Origin: Nitrospira sp. LK70
GTDB taxonomy: Bacteria; Nitrospirota; Nitrospiria; Nitrospirales; Nitrospiraceae
Length of the DNA stretch: 40,368 nt
NCBI GenBank assembly: GCA_011090425.1
Contig: PHGD01000031.1
Coordinates: 1-40,368, forward strand
Reading direction: 5' to 3'
The translations under genes were made by a program, and so were the position numbers. Below, one piece after another: positions 1 through 7,327 of the stretch (its first letter is position 1; each line of letters opens with the position of its first letter). Below the pieces are notes generated by a model. It searched no databases. It worked only from the letters and a program-made list of their open reading frames with translations, and was not told where the DNA came from.

Positions 1-345
1 AAGGATCGGCTGTCGGCACAAGCAACATCTCTGTCAGGCGGCCAGCAGCAACGTCTCTGTCTGGCCCGCGCCCTCGCAACGGATCCGGAGTTGCTACTCC
101 TGGATGAGCCGACGTCGGCGCTCGACCCGATTGCCACGACCAACATTGAGGAACTGTTGCTCGATTTGAAGCAGCGCGTGACGATCCTGATCGTCACGCA
201 CAACATGCAGCAAGCGGCGCGGGTGTCCGATTGGACGGCCTTCATGTATCTTGGTGAACTAGTCGAATTTGGCCTCACGAAGCAGCTCTTCACGAATCCT
301 TCAAAGAAGCAGACGGAGGACTATATCACCGGACGGTTCGGGTGA
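1..345 (+). CDS. pstB: PstB phosphate ABC transporter ATPase, C-terminal part
   Basis: The reading frame is open from the first base of the window, so the gene begins outside it. The visible part has the ABC signature (LSGGQQQR), then the Walker B with catalytic Glu ([13 protein letters not shown]) and the switch His region ([16 protein letters not shown]). The DEPTSALDP form, the ending with [10 protein letters not shown], and phoU three bases downstream are typical of PstB, the cytoplasmic ATPase of the high-affinity phosphate importer PstSCAB. The Walker A is outside the window. The pairing with phoU makes PstB far more likely than another ABC ATPase. Confidence 0.93.
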   Translation, partial: KDRLSAQATSLSGGQQQRLCLARALATDPELLLLDEPTSALDPIATTNIEELLLDLKQRVTILIVTHNMQQAARVSDWTAFMYLGELVEFGLTKQLFTNPSKKQTEDYITGRFG

Positions 346-348
346 CCT

Positions 349-1023
349 ATGGTTCAACAGCGACATTTCGACGAGGAGCTTGCGGAGCTCAAGACGAAGC
401 TGACGCGGATGGCCGGTCTTGCGGAAGACCAGATCGATAAGGCATTGACTTCTCTGGTCACCCGCGATTCGGCGTTGGCCTGCCGTGTGATCGACCGGGA
501 CCACAAGGTGAATGCGCTGGATGTGGAGATCGAGGAAACCTGCATCGAATTGCTGGCGCTCCACCAACCAGCCGCGCGCGACCTACGCTTGGTGACGACG
601 GCCATGAAACTGTCCACTGAGCTCGAGCGCATCAGCGATCTGGCGGAGAGTATCTGTGAACGAGCGATCGAGTTGAATGAAGTGCCGCAGCTCAAGCCCT
701 ACATCGATATCCCAAGGATGGGGCACCTTGCGCGGGTGATGGTGAAGGAAAGCATCGACGCCTTTGTCAAGGAGGATGCCAAGCTGGCCAGGAAAGTGGT
801 CATGGATGATGACTTCGTCGATGATCTCATGGAACAGTTGTTTCGAGAGTTGCTCTCCTTCATGGTGGAGAACCCACAAACGATTTCCCGTGCCATCCGC
901 TTGAGCTTTATCGCCAAATCTCTCGAGCGAGTAGCCGATCATGCCACCAATATCGCCGAGCTCGTGGTCTACCTGGTTGAAGGCAAAATCATCCGACATA
1001 CATCACCACCGGTCCCGTCATAA
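349..1023 (+). CDS. phoU: PhoU phosphate signalling protein
   Basis: A 224-residue protein of normal PhoU length with the two tandem three-helix repeats of the family. The first includes RDSALACRVIDRDHKVNALDVEIE, and each repeat ends in a conserved RDLRLV or IRLSFIAKSLERVADHATNIAE type segment. PhoU connects the Pst transporter to the PhoR/PhoB system and restrains phosphate uptake; it acts at the inner face of the membrane. The ATG lies 3 bases after the pstB stop, so the two are almost certainly co-transcribed and translationally coupled. I see no recognisable terminator hairpin between this stop and ftsK. Confidence 0.95.
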   Translation: MVQQRHFDEELAELKTKLTRMAGLAEDQIDKALTSLVTRDSALACRVIDRDHKVNALDVEIEETCIELLALHQPAARDLRLVTTAMKLSTELERISDLAESICERAIELNEVPQLKPYIDIPRMGHLARVMVKESIDAFVKEDAKLARKVVMDDDFVDDLMEQLFRELLSFMVENPQTISRAIRLSFIAKSLERVADHATNIAELVVYLVEGKIIRHTSPPVPS

Positions 1024-1082
1024 CGCCAAAATTTTTTCCTATCCATGGCGCACCAGAGACCGAAGCTTGAATGCCCGTTTGT

Positions 1083-1111
1083 TTGAAATGACCCTTTCCC
1101 TGTGCTAGCAT
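1083..1111 (+). promoter_or_regulatory. Sigma-70-like promoter for ftsK, probably leaderless transcript
   Basis: TTGAAA (1083-1088) and TAGCAT (1106-1111) are separated by 17 bases. Initiation 6-8 bases after the -10 box would place the first transcribed base at or next to the ATG at 1119, and there is no Shine-Dalgarno sequence. The mRNA would therefore be leaderless or nearly so. Inferred from sequence alone. Confidence 0.5.
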
Positions 1112-1118
1112 CCCCCGC

Positions 1119-2171
1119 ATGGGTGCCACCACGAGGGCTAAGCGGAGAGAAGCCCGCCACGCCCCATCCCCCTCTTCTCATATACAGCGCGAAGTGATCG
1201 GCGTGATCTTGATCGCGTTGGGCTTGCTCATGCTCTTGAGCCTTCTGTCATTTGTGCCTGGGGAGGCGAAGATTGTGGCGGCCGGTGCGCCGGACGCCCA
1301 CCCTCCTCGAAATCTCATCGGTTCATTCGGAGCTCTCTTGGCCGGAGCTTTTTTTTATGGACTCGGCGGAGCGGCCTATCTCTTTCCCCTGCTGCTGGGT
1401 CGGTTGGGATTTCGCTGCTTCTCCCAGGCACCCGTGAGCCTCAGACTACGGACGGCCGCCAGTTCCCTAGCCGCAGTATTGTTCTTAGGTGCTTTCCTGC
1501 ATCTTGAAACAACAGGGGTTCCGACTCTGACCAGCGGAATGATTTCCCGGGGGATGGCCGGTGGTCTCGTCGGTCAGACCATCGCTGAGGGGCTCCGTGC
1601 CGTCTTTGCCGGAACCGGGGCCCATATCCTGATTATTACCGGATTTCTTGTATCCCTGCTTCTGACAACGCCACTGTCGCTGGCCGAAGCGGTGCGTCGG
1701 ATGCCGGAACGTTGGGCCGTTCTCCGTGAGGGCTTGTCCGCGTTGATACCTGAGCGATCAATCGCGGTCCAGAAGGAGTCCGTCAATCGACGGTCACGGG
1801 CGAAGTCTTCCAGGCCAACCGCCGTCACCCAGGAAGCAGAGTCGGCCGCTGAAAGGATCGAAGGGGCAGAACCGAGCCCACCTCCATCTTCGCCAGGTCC
1901 GGTCATCCAGCCATTCCCTGTGATAGCCGCCGCAGTGGACGGGGAAACGACCGAGCCGGAAGTGCTTGATCCACCGGCTGAGCCTGCCGATTATCAGCTG
2001 CCTGACCCTGAGATTCTGTTAAGCGATCCTTCCGGACCGATGGATCGGATGTCGGATGAAGAACTACGAGCGCAGTCCGAGGTCTTGTCACGAGCATTGA
2101 TGAGTTTCGGTATCGAGGGCATTGTGACGGAAGTAAGGCCCGGTGGTGGCCCGCATTGTGAATCTGGCTGA
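1119..2171 (+). CDS. ftsK: FtsK DNA translocase, N-terminal membrane half (frame broken)
   Basis: This frame encodes the four-helix membrane anchor of FtsK/SpoIIIE: hydrophobic segments near residues 29-47, 69-93, 113-130 and 160-190. A Pro/Ser/Glu-rich linker follows, then the start of the alpha domain ending FGIEGIVTEVRPG. Just there the frame is lost. The family continues with about 15 residues (PxVTxYExxPxxGVK type) before VARIVNLADD, but those codons are absent and the rest reads on from 2143 in the next frame. The size of the gap fits a deletion of about 44 bases. FtsK pumps DNA at the septum and activates XerCD dimer resolution. The downstream half is the adjacent entry. Confidence 0.85.
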   Translation: MGATTRAKRREARHAPSPSSHIQREVIGVILIALGLLMLLSLLSFVPGEAKIVAAGAPDAHPPRNLIGSFGALLAGAFFYGLGGAAYLFPLLLGRLGFRCFSQAPVSLRLRTAASSLAAVLFLGAFLHLETTGVPTLTSGMISRGMAGGLVGQTIAEGLRAVFAGTGAHILIITGFLVSLLLTTPLSLAEAVRRMPERWAVLREGLSALIPERSIAVQKESVNRRSRAKSSRPTAVTQEAESAAERIEGAEPSPPPSSPGPVIQPFPVIAAAVDGETTEPEVLDPPAEPADYQLPDPEILLSDPSGPMDRMSDEELRAQSEVLSRALMSFGIEGIVTEVRPGGGPHCESG

Positions 2172-3513
2172 TGACCTTGCGTTGGCTCTCAAAGCGACGA
2201 GTCTACGCATTGTTGCGCCGTTGCCGGGGAAATCAGTGGTCGGGATCGAAGTACCGAACCGGTCTCGCGAGACGGTGTCGCTGAAGGAAGTCGTCATGAG
2301 CGATGCCTTTCGTCGTGCAAGGTCGAGGCTGACATTGGCGTTGGGCAAGGACATCTTCGGCGCCCCGATGACAGCCGACCTGAAGACGATGCCGCATCTC
2401 TTGGTAGCCGGCGCCACCGGCGCCGGGAAGAGTGTCAGTTTGAACACGATGTTGCTCAGCATTCTCTTTTCGGCCAAGCCCAGTGAAGTGAAACTCCTCC
2501 TTATTGATCCAAAGATGCTCGAGTTTCAATCGTACGAGGGAATTCCCCATCTATTGCGCCCGGTGATTACCGAGCCCAAATCCGCCGCGAGAGGGTTGGG
2601 TTGGGTCGTCGCTGAAATGGAACGGCGGTACAAATTGCTGGCAGAGGCTGGTGTGCGGAATGTCGATGCGTACAATCGCAGGGTCGCCGGTTTGCATGAG
2701 GCGCTTGCCGGAAATGGCCTAGCAGGCGTTGAGCAGACGGAGCTCCCGATGCAGTTTCTCTCAGAAGAAGAGCGCCTCTCTGCCGGTGAAACCTCGATTG
2801 CCGAGGGTGAGCGGGGTTGCATGCAGCCAAAACCGACGCCGCCGGAGCCGCTGCCTTTTATCATCGTCATGATCGACGAGCTGGCAGATCTGATGATGGT
2901 CGCTCCGAAAGATGTTGAAGATAAGATCGCCAGGCTCGCGCAGATGGCACGGGCTTCCGGCATTCATCTGGTGCTGGCAACTCAACGCCCGTCCGTCGAC
3001 GTGCTGACAGGTTTAATCAAAGCGAATTTCCCCGCAAGGATCGCGTTTCAAGTCTCTTCGAAGACCGACTCGCGCACCATTCTCGATGCAAATGGAGCAG
3101 AAGCTCTACTCGGTCGAGGTGATATGCTGTACCTGGCCTCCGGCACCGGCCGCCTCGCTCGTCTGCATGGGTGTTTTGTGTCGGACGACGATGTCCGTTC
3201 AGTTGTCGAGTTTGTGAAGAAGCAAGCGCTCCCGATCTACAATCATGAGCTGCAATCTCTAAAGTCAGAAGAAGCGGCAGAGGAGGAGGCCAAAGACGAG
3301 GTGTATGAACAGGCCAAGGATCTGGTCCTGTCAACCGGACAGGCTTCGGCCTCGTTGATTCAGCGTCGACTGAGGGTCGGCTATCCTCGTGCAGCCCGTA
3401 TGATTGAACAAATGGAGACGGAGGGTATCGTAGGGGCAGCGGGTCGCGATGGGCGTCGGGAGGTGCTTGGTCGGCGCGGTCCGGTGGGAGCGGCGGAAGC
3501 AGCGGAGGCATGA
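2143..3513 (+). CDS. ftsK: FtsK DNA translocase, motor and gamma domains (frame broken)
   Basis: Continuation of ftsK in the +1 frame. It starts at VARIVNLADDLALAL of the alpha domain, then the beta RecA-like motor with Walker A GATGAGKS and Walker B FIIVMIDELAD, then the winged-helix gamma domain near the end (ASASLIQRRLRVGYPRAARMIEQME) that reads KOPS orientation signals in the family. GTG codons at 2143 and 2146 could start an orphan fragment, but no ribosome site precedes them. The motor is otherwise intact with no further lesion. A 53-residue Glu/Pro-rich insert (about residues 195-240 of this frame) separates the motor motifs. The stop overlaps the lolA start as ATGA. Confidence 0.88.
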   Translation: MVARIVNLADDLALALKATSLRIVAPLPGKSVVGIEVPNRSRETVSLKEVVMSDAFRRARSRLTLALGKDIFGAPMTADLKTMPHLLVAGATGAGKSVSLNTMLLSILFSAKPSEVKLLLIDPKMLEFQSYEGIPHLLRPVITEPKSAARGLGWVVAEMERRYKLLAEAGVRNVDAYNRRVAGLHEALAGNGLAGVEQTELPMQFLSEEERLSAGETSIAEGERGCMQPKPTPPEPLPFIIVMIDELADLMMVAPKDVEDKIARLAQMARASGIHLVLATQRPSVDVLTGLIKANFPARIAFQVSSKTDSRTILDANGAEALLGRGDMLYLASGTGRLARLHGCFVSDDDVRSVVEFVKKQALPIYNHELQSLKSEEAAEEEAKDEVYEQAKDLVLSTGQASASLIQRRLRVGYPRAARMIEQMETEGIVGAAGRDGRREVLGRRGPVGAAEAAEA

Positions 3514-4217
3514 TGCGTTGGTGGCTTACAGCTTCATTGAGTGTCGTGCTCGTCTTGCCGGCCTGGGCGGCAGACGGGCCGATCGATGAAAAGGCGTTGC
3601 AGGAAGTTCGCGAAGTCGTCAAACAACTGCAGGCGCGGTACGAAAAGACGCAAGATCTGCAGGCCGACTTTTCTCAGAAGACGAAGATTGAGGGATTTGA
3701 GCGGCCCGTGACGTCAGCCGGCAAGGTGTATATCAAAAAGCCAGGCCGTTTACGGTGGGACTATTTGGATCCGGCGACTGAACAAATCTATGTGAACCAG
3801 GAAGATGTGAAGGTATACGTCCCAGAACATAAGCAGGTTCTGGTCGGAAAATTGACTCAGATGGCTGCCTCGAAAGCGCCTTTGGAACTGTTGCAGGGAG
3901 CGGCCAAACTGGATGAGTCGTTTGACGTTGAACCCACCATTGGGAAAAGCAGGGGAGCTGGTGGGATGCCCCTTATCACGCTGATTCCCAAAGCCAAGGA
4001 TCAGGAATCCACCCAGAATCTTCAGAAGATCATCGTCGAGGTCTTTCCCAAAACCTATTTTATTCGCACGGTGTCACTCCATGAGATCAGCGGCAACGTC
4101 GCCATCTTTGAATTTGCGAATTTGAAACCAAACCTAGGATTAGGTAATGAGGTGTTCGACTTTAAGACCCCGTCGGATGTGGAAGTCGTCAGGGCTCCGG
4201 TGTTGAACGGGCCCTAG
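3510..4217 (+). CDS. lolA: LolA outer-membrane lipoprotein carrier protein
   Basis: A 235-residue periplasmic protein with a Sec signal peptide (MMRWWLTASLSVVLVLP, cleavage probably after AWA at about residue 20). The mature part has the LolA pattern: a first helix followed by LQADFSQKT, then SAGKVYIKKPGRLRWDY, the conserved strand with the Arg-Trp pair that lines the lipoprotein-binding cavity. LolA ferries lipoproteins from LolCDE across the periplasm to LolB. The start overlaps the ftsK stop by 4 bases, so it is translationally coupled; ftsK-lolA neighbourhood is common in bacteria. This supports a cell with an outer membrane. Confidence 0.92.
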   Translation: MMRWWLTASLSVVLVLPAWAADGPIDEKALQEVREVVKQLQARYEKTQDLQADFSQKTKIEGFERPVTSAGKVYIKKPGRLRWDYLDPATEQIYVNQEDVKVYVPEHKQVLVGKLTQMAASKAPLELLQGAAKLDESFDVEPTIGKSRGAGGMPLITLIPKAKDQESTQNLQKIIVEVFPKTYFIRTVSLHEISGNVAIFEFANLKPNLGLGNEVFDFKTPSDVEVVRAPVLNGP

Positions 4218-4320
4218 TCGTCGACGAGCGCCTCCCATGTCACTGGCCAAGCGCCAATACCGCACGATAGGTGCCTGGTGAATGACGGTTGAAATCTGGA
4301 CTCAAGGAGTGGGGTGAGAC

Positions 4321-5079
4321 ATGACAGTGGAAACCGGAACCGTGGTCGAAGCCATCGATCAAGCGGTGGCAAGATTGGATTTCGAACGGCTTCACCAGGA
4401 CTATTGGGAGCAAAACGAGTTTCTGGTAATCAAACAATTCCTGCCCCGTGCCTTCGTCGAGGAGCTGTTCGTCCCTCAGGCTCAGGGGGTGAAAGCAGAA
4501 CTCAATCGAAACTACATTCCCGGGCATAAGAAAGGTGGGAGCGTCAGCTATTATACCGTGCAGGAGAAAGCTCCTCGCTTTCTTGATCTCTATCGATCTG
4601 AATCATTCAGGGAATTCTTGAACCGGCTCGTGGGAGCGAAGCTGATGTTCTGTCCGGACAACGATCCTCATTCCTGCGCCCTCTACTACTACACTGAACC
4701 GGGCGACCACATTGGGTTCCACTACGATACCTCATACTATAAGGGCGCTCGGTACACCATCTTGATGGGGCTTGTCGATCGGTCAACTCAATGCAAGTTG
4801 GTGTGTGAGCTCTTCAAAGACCATCCCACCAAACAGCCGCGCCATCTCGAGCTGATCACTGAACCCGGTGATATGGTGATTTTCAACGGAGACAAACTTT
4901 GGCATGCGGTCACCCCGCTCGGAGAGGGTGAAGAGCGGATCGCACTGACGATGGAGTATGTCACCAATGCGGAGATGGGCACAGTCAAGCGGCTCTATTC
5001 GAACCTCAAAGATTCCTTCGGGTATTTCGGATTCGCCACGGTCTTCAAGCGGGCGCTTGGCTTGAACCGATCGAAGTGA
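4321..5079 (+). CDS. Fe(II)/2-oxoglutarate-dependent oxygenase family protein
   Basis: A 252-residue soluble protein. The metal triad is visible: H134-x-D136 in IGFHYDTSYY and distal H195 in KLWHAVTPLG. R206 in ERIALTMEYV sits where the 2-oxoglutarate carboxylate is bound. These belong to the double-stranded beta-helix oxygenase fold, of the phytanoyl-CoA or HalD/BesE-like type. Because Asp is present in HxD, hydroxylation is more likely than halogenation. Substrate is unknown. AAGGAG at 4304-4309 lies 11 bases before the ATG. It stands alone: it follows lolA on the same strand by about 100 bases and faces a minus-strand gene. Confidence 0.75.
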   Translation: MTVETGTVVEAIDQAVARLDFERLHQDYWEQNEFLVIKQFLPRAFVEELFVPQAQGVKAELNRNYIPGHKKGGSVSYYTVQEKAPRFLDLYRSESFREFLNRLVGAKLMFCPDNDPHSCALYYYTEPGDHIGFHYDTSYYKGARYTILMGLVDRSTQCKLVCELFKDHPTKQPRHLELITEPGDMVIFNGDKLWHAVTPLGEGEERIALTMEYVTNAEMGTVKRLYSNLKDSFGYFGFATVFKRALGLNRSK

Positions 5080-5260
5080 TGACCATTCGCTCCTAGTTTT
5101 ATCGCCGGTCCTGATTAAACTCACCGTTTAAGACGAAGCCGAGCAACTGGCGCGGCGAAGGATCCCACATAACTCTCGTCGTTCCCACGGTTTGGTCAAG
5201 CGCCTGTTTCGTTTGAGATGACGGCTCGTTATGATGTCTGGTCCGAAACGCGACGTGGGA

Positions 5261-5770
5261 TTATTGATGCAGATGCTTCATGGCTGCCGCGCAGAGGACG
5301 ATGAAAAAACCCATCCAGAGGGCGGCCCGTTGGAAGGGAATGGCCTCATAAGGTTCCCCCTCATCGGCTTCATCATCTGACTTGAATATGACGGTGTAGA
5401 GGAACAATGTGACGAGACCCAACACGAGAAGGAGTTTAATCATGAAGATCATGAGGTACTTGGAGTGGTGCTGCACCCCGTTGCCTGATTGTGAAATCAT
5501 GACCTGATTGACGTAATGCAGGTTTACACCACCGGTGAACAGCAGGACGACTAACAGAAGGCCGGCCACCTTTTTGTAGTACTGATAAAAAATGTCCGTG
5601 ATGGGTTTGATCTGATCCCTTGGAACGGCTTTTTGCAACCCGGGTGTCACCGCCATGACGAGAAATGCCAATCCACCGATCCAAATGATCGCCGAGAGTA
5701 GATGAAACCAGTGGTTAACGATCGGGATCAGGATGTTGAGATCGGTGGTGATACTTTGAAGGGCGTCCAT
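5261..5770 (-). CDS. CopD-like four-helix integral membrane protein
   Basis: A 169-residue protein with four predicted membrane helices: around residues 20-44 (HLLSAIIWIGGLAFLVMAV), 65-85 (VAGLLLVVLLFTGGVN), 105-125 (LMIFMIKLLLVLGLVTLFLYT) and 150-163. The first helix with its His and IxWIGG, plus a His-rich C-terminus (MKHLHQ) and HHSKY between helices, resemble the CopD / copper-resistance-D membrane domain family and related cytochrome b-like proteins. Copper or haem handling is only suggested by the fold. It is downstream of and on the same strand as the radical SAM gene at 5868-7253. Confidence 0.6.
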   Translation of the reverse strand: MDALQSITTDLNILIPIVNHWFHLLSAIIWIGGLAFLVMAVTPGLQKAVPRDQIKPITDIFYQYYKKVAGLLLVVLLFTGGVNLHYVNQVMISQSGNGVQHHSKYLMIFMIKLLLVLGLVTLFLYTVIFKSDDEADEGEPYEAIPFQRAALWMGFFIVLCAAAMKHLHQ

Positions 5771-5785
5771 GTCCGAGGCCTCGTT

Positions 5786-5875
5786 AAGCGTGAATCGTTA
5801 TCCGTGAAAAGCTAAGGAGACTGACGAACAGCATGATTTCATGCGATTAACGAATAGCGATTACCGGTTAACGTT
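5786..5875. repeat. Degenerate CGTTAA/CGTGAA short repeats and a small palindrome
   Basis: The 97-base gap between two minus-strand genes consists largely of imperfect units of the kind CGTTAAnCG, CGTGAATCGTTA and CGATTA, with arms GCATGA/TCATGC forming a dyad at 5831-5844. It looks like decayed short tandem repeats rather than a promoter. Similar CGTGAA-type units occur at 18909-18935 and 37768-37790. Confidence 0.4.
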
Positions 5876-7253
5876 CAAATTTAAAGACAGGCGCATCGTT
5901 GCCGAATCGCTTCTTGCGCAGTTCCTCCATCAATTCAACGGTAATGAGGGGAACATTGTTCTCACGGGCGTGCTTCTCCACACCTTTTTTGACCATGGCA
6001 CGGAGGAAGTAGGGGATCCGGCTCAATCTCAGCGCAGAAGCTTCGTCCCATATGACGTCGGTTTCTTCAGAGACATTAAACGCCACTTTGATTTTCTCGC
6101 CGCCTTTCGGCTCGTAGAGGCACCACTGATCTTCATCAAGCCAGTCACCGTGGTCTACATAGGGACGGGCTCGACAGCCGCCGCAGATGTCGCTGTACTC
6201 GCAGTCGCCGCACTTCCCCTTGAGCTGAGGATACCGGAATGAATTGAAGACATCCGAGCGTTCCCAGAGATCGACGAAACTGTGGGAACGTATATTTCCG
6301 GCGGACAGCGGCATATAGGGACAGGGAGTCAGTTCGCCGTTAGGCGTTACGCGGGCATAGTTCGTACCGGCCAGGCATCCGCCTCCCATGTAGCCGGTCG
6401 CTTTCGTGATCGGGGAGTTGGGATCCCTCTCATAAGCCAACCGTTTGAAGTGCGGAGCGCAGCGGGCCCTGACCAACATGCCGTTATAATTATCCTGGCA
6501 TTCGACGAGGTACCCAAGCACCTCTTCATATTGAGCGGGGGTGATATCCGTCAACTCTTCCCCCCGTCCGGTGCAAACCATGAAGAAGACATTCAATACA
6601 CGGGCTCCCAGTTGGTGTGCCCAGGCGACGACCTCAGGCAGTTCCTTGTAGTTCATCGGCTGGGCACTGAAATGCACCTGAAATTGCAGGCCATTCCGCT
6701 TGCTGGCTTCAATGCCGGCGACTGCCGCTTCCCAGGCCCCCGGCACTCCGCGAAAGGCGTCGTGCTTGGCAGACTCCAAGGAATCAATACTGATGCCCAC
6801 GCCCATCACACCGATCTCGACAAGAGTCTTGGCCAATCGATCATCGATCAGCATCCCATTTGTTCCGAAGACCACCATAAAGCCGAGTTTGACCGCGTAT
6901 CGAGCAATGTCGAGGATGTCAGGTCGCACCAGTGGTTCGCCGCCTGTGATGACGAGGAGACAGCCCTTATTCACTTCGGCGATCTGCTCGATCAGTCGGT
7001 AGCATTCTTCGGTACTCAGCTCATCGTCCCCACCGGCTGCTTTGGTCGTCGCATCGAGATAACAGTGATCGCATTTGAGGTTGCAACGTTTGGTCAGGTT
7101 CAGCGCAACGAGGTAGGGCTTGAAGTCGTCAACCGTCCGACCGTCGAGCGGCCGGTCCACTTTTGGGGTGGAGGCGAAGAACTGGGTCATTTGTTGCTGC
7201 AAGGACCCCAGGGTCCCGGAAGGGCCGTTGAAGATGGGAAGAGATTTACCCAT
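5868..7253 (-). CDS. SPASM radical SAM enzyme with C-terminal PCP_red-like domain (AhbD/NirJ-like)
   Basis: A 461-residue enzyme. The radical SAM cluster motif C57-x3-C61-x2-C64 (TKRCNLKCDHCY) is followed by GGEP and the barrel. A SPASM-type Cys-rich region near residues 290-375 (CPYMPLSAGN; CGDCEYSDICGGC) would bind one or two extra 4Fe-4S clusters. The order resembles haem-modifying enzymes AhbD and NirJ. About residues 395-447 form another module, with pattern W..A...RL..IP.F.R...K.GVE..A......IT, matching the PCP_red domain found at the end of light-independent protochlorophyllide reductase BchB. The next gene upstream carries three similar modules. Reaction unproven; tetrapyrrole or redox cofactor maturation is my inference. 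No good Shine-Dalgarno precedes the ATG. Confidence 0.8.
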   Translation of the reverse strand: MGKSLPIFNGPSGTLGSLQQQMTQFFASTPKVDRPLDGRTVDDFKPYLVALNLTKRCNLKCDHCYLDATTKAAGGDDELSTEECYRLIEQIAEVNKGCLLVITGGEPLVRPDILDIARYAVKLGFMVVFGTNGMLIDDRLAKTLVEIGVMGVGISIDSLESAKHDAFRGVPGAWEAAVAGIEASKRNGLQFQVHFSAQPMNYKELPEVVAWAHQLGARVLNVFFMVCTGRGEELTDITPAQYEEVLGYLVECQDNYNGMLVRARCAPHFKRLAYERDPNSPITKATGYMGGGCLAGTNYARVTPNGELTPCPYMPLSAGNIRSHSFVDLWERSDVFNSFRYPQLKGKCGDCEYSDICGGCRARPYVDHGDWLDEDQWCLYEPKGGEKIKVAFNVSEETDVIWDEASALRLSRIPYFLRAMVKKGVEKHARENNVPLITVELMEELRKKRFGNDAPVFKFER

Positions 7254-7327
7254 GAGAGTTTTGAATGATGAGGGTTTAGGGCGTAATTCTGGCTCTAGGA
7301 GAGCGGCTGCAACTCACAACTCAAGAC

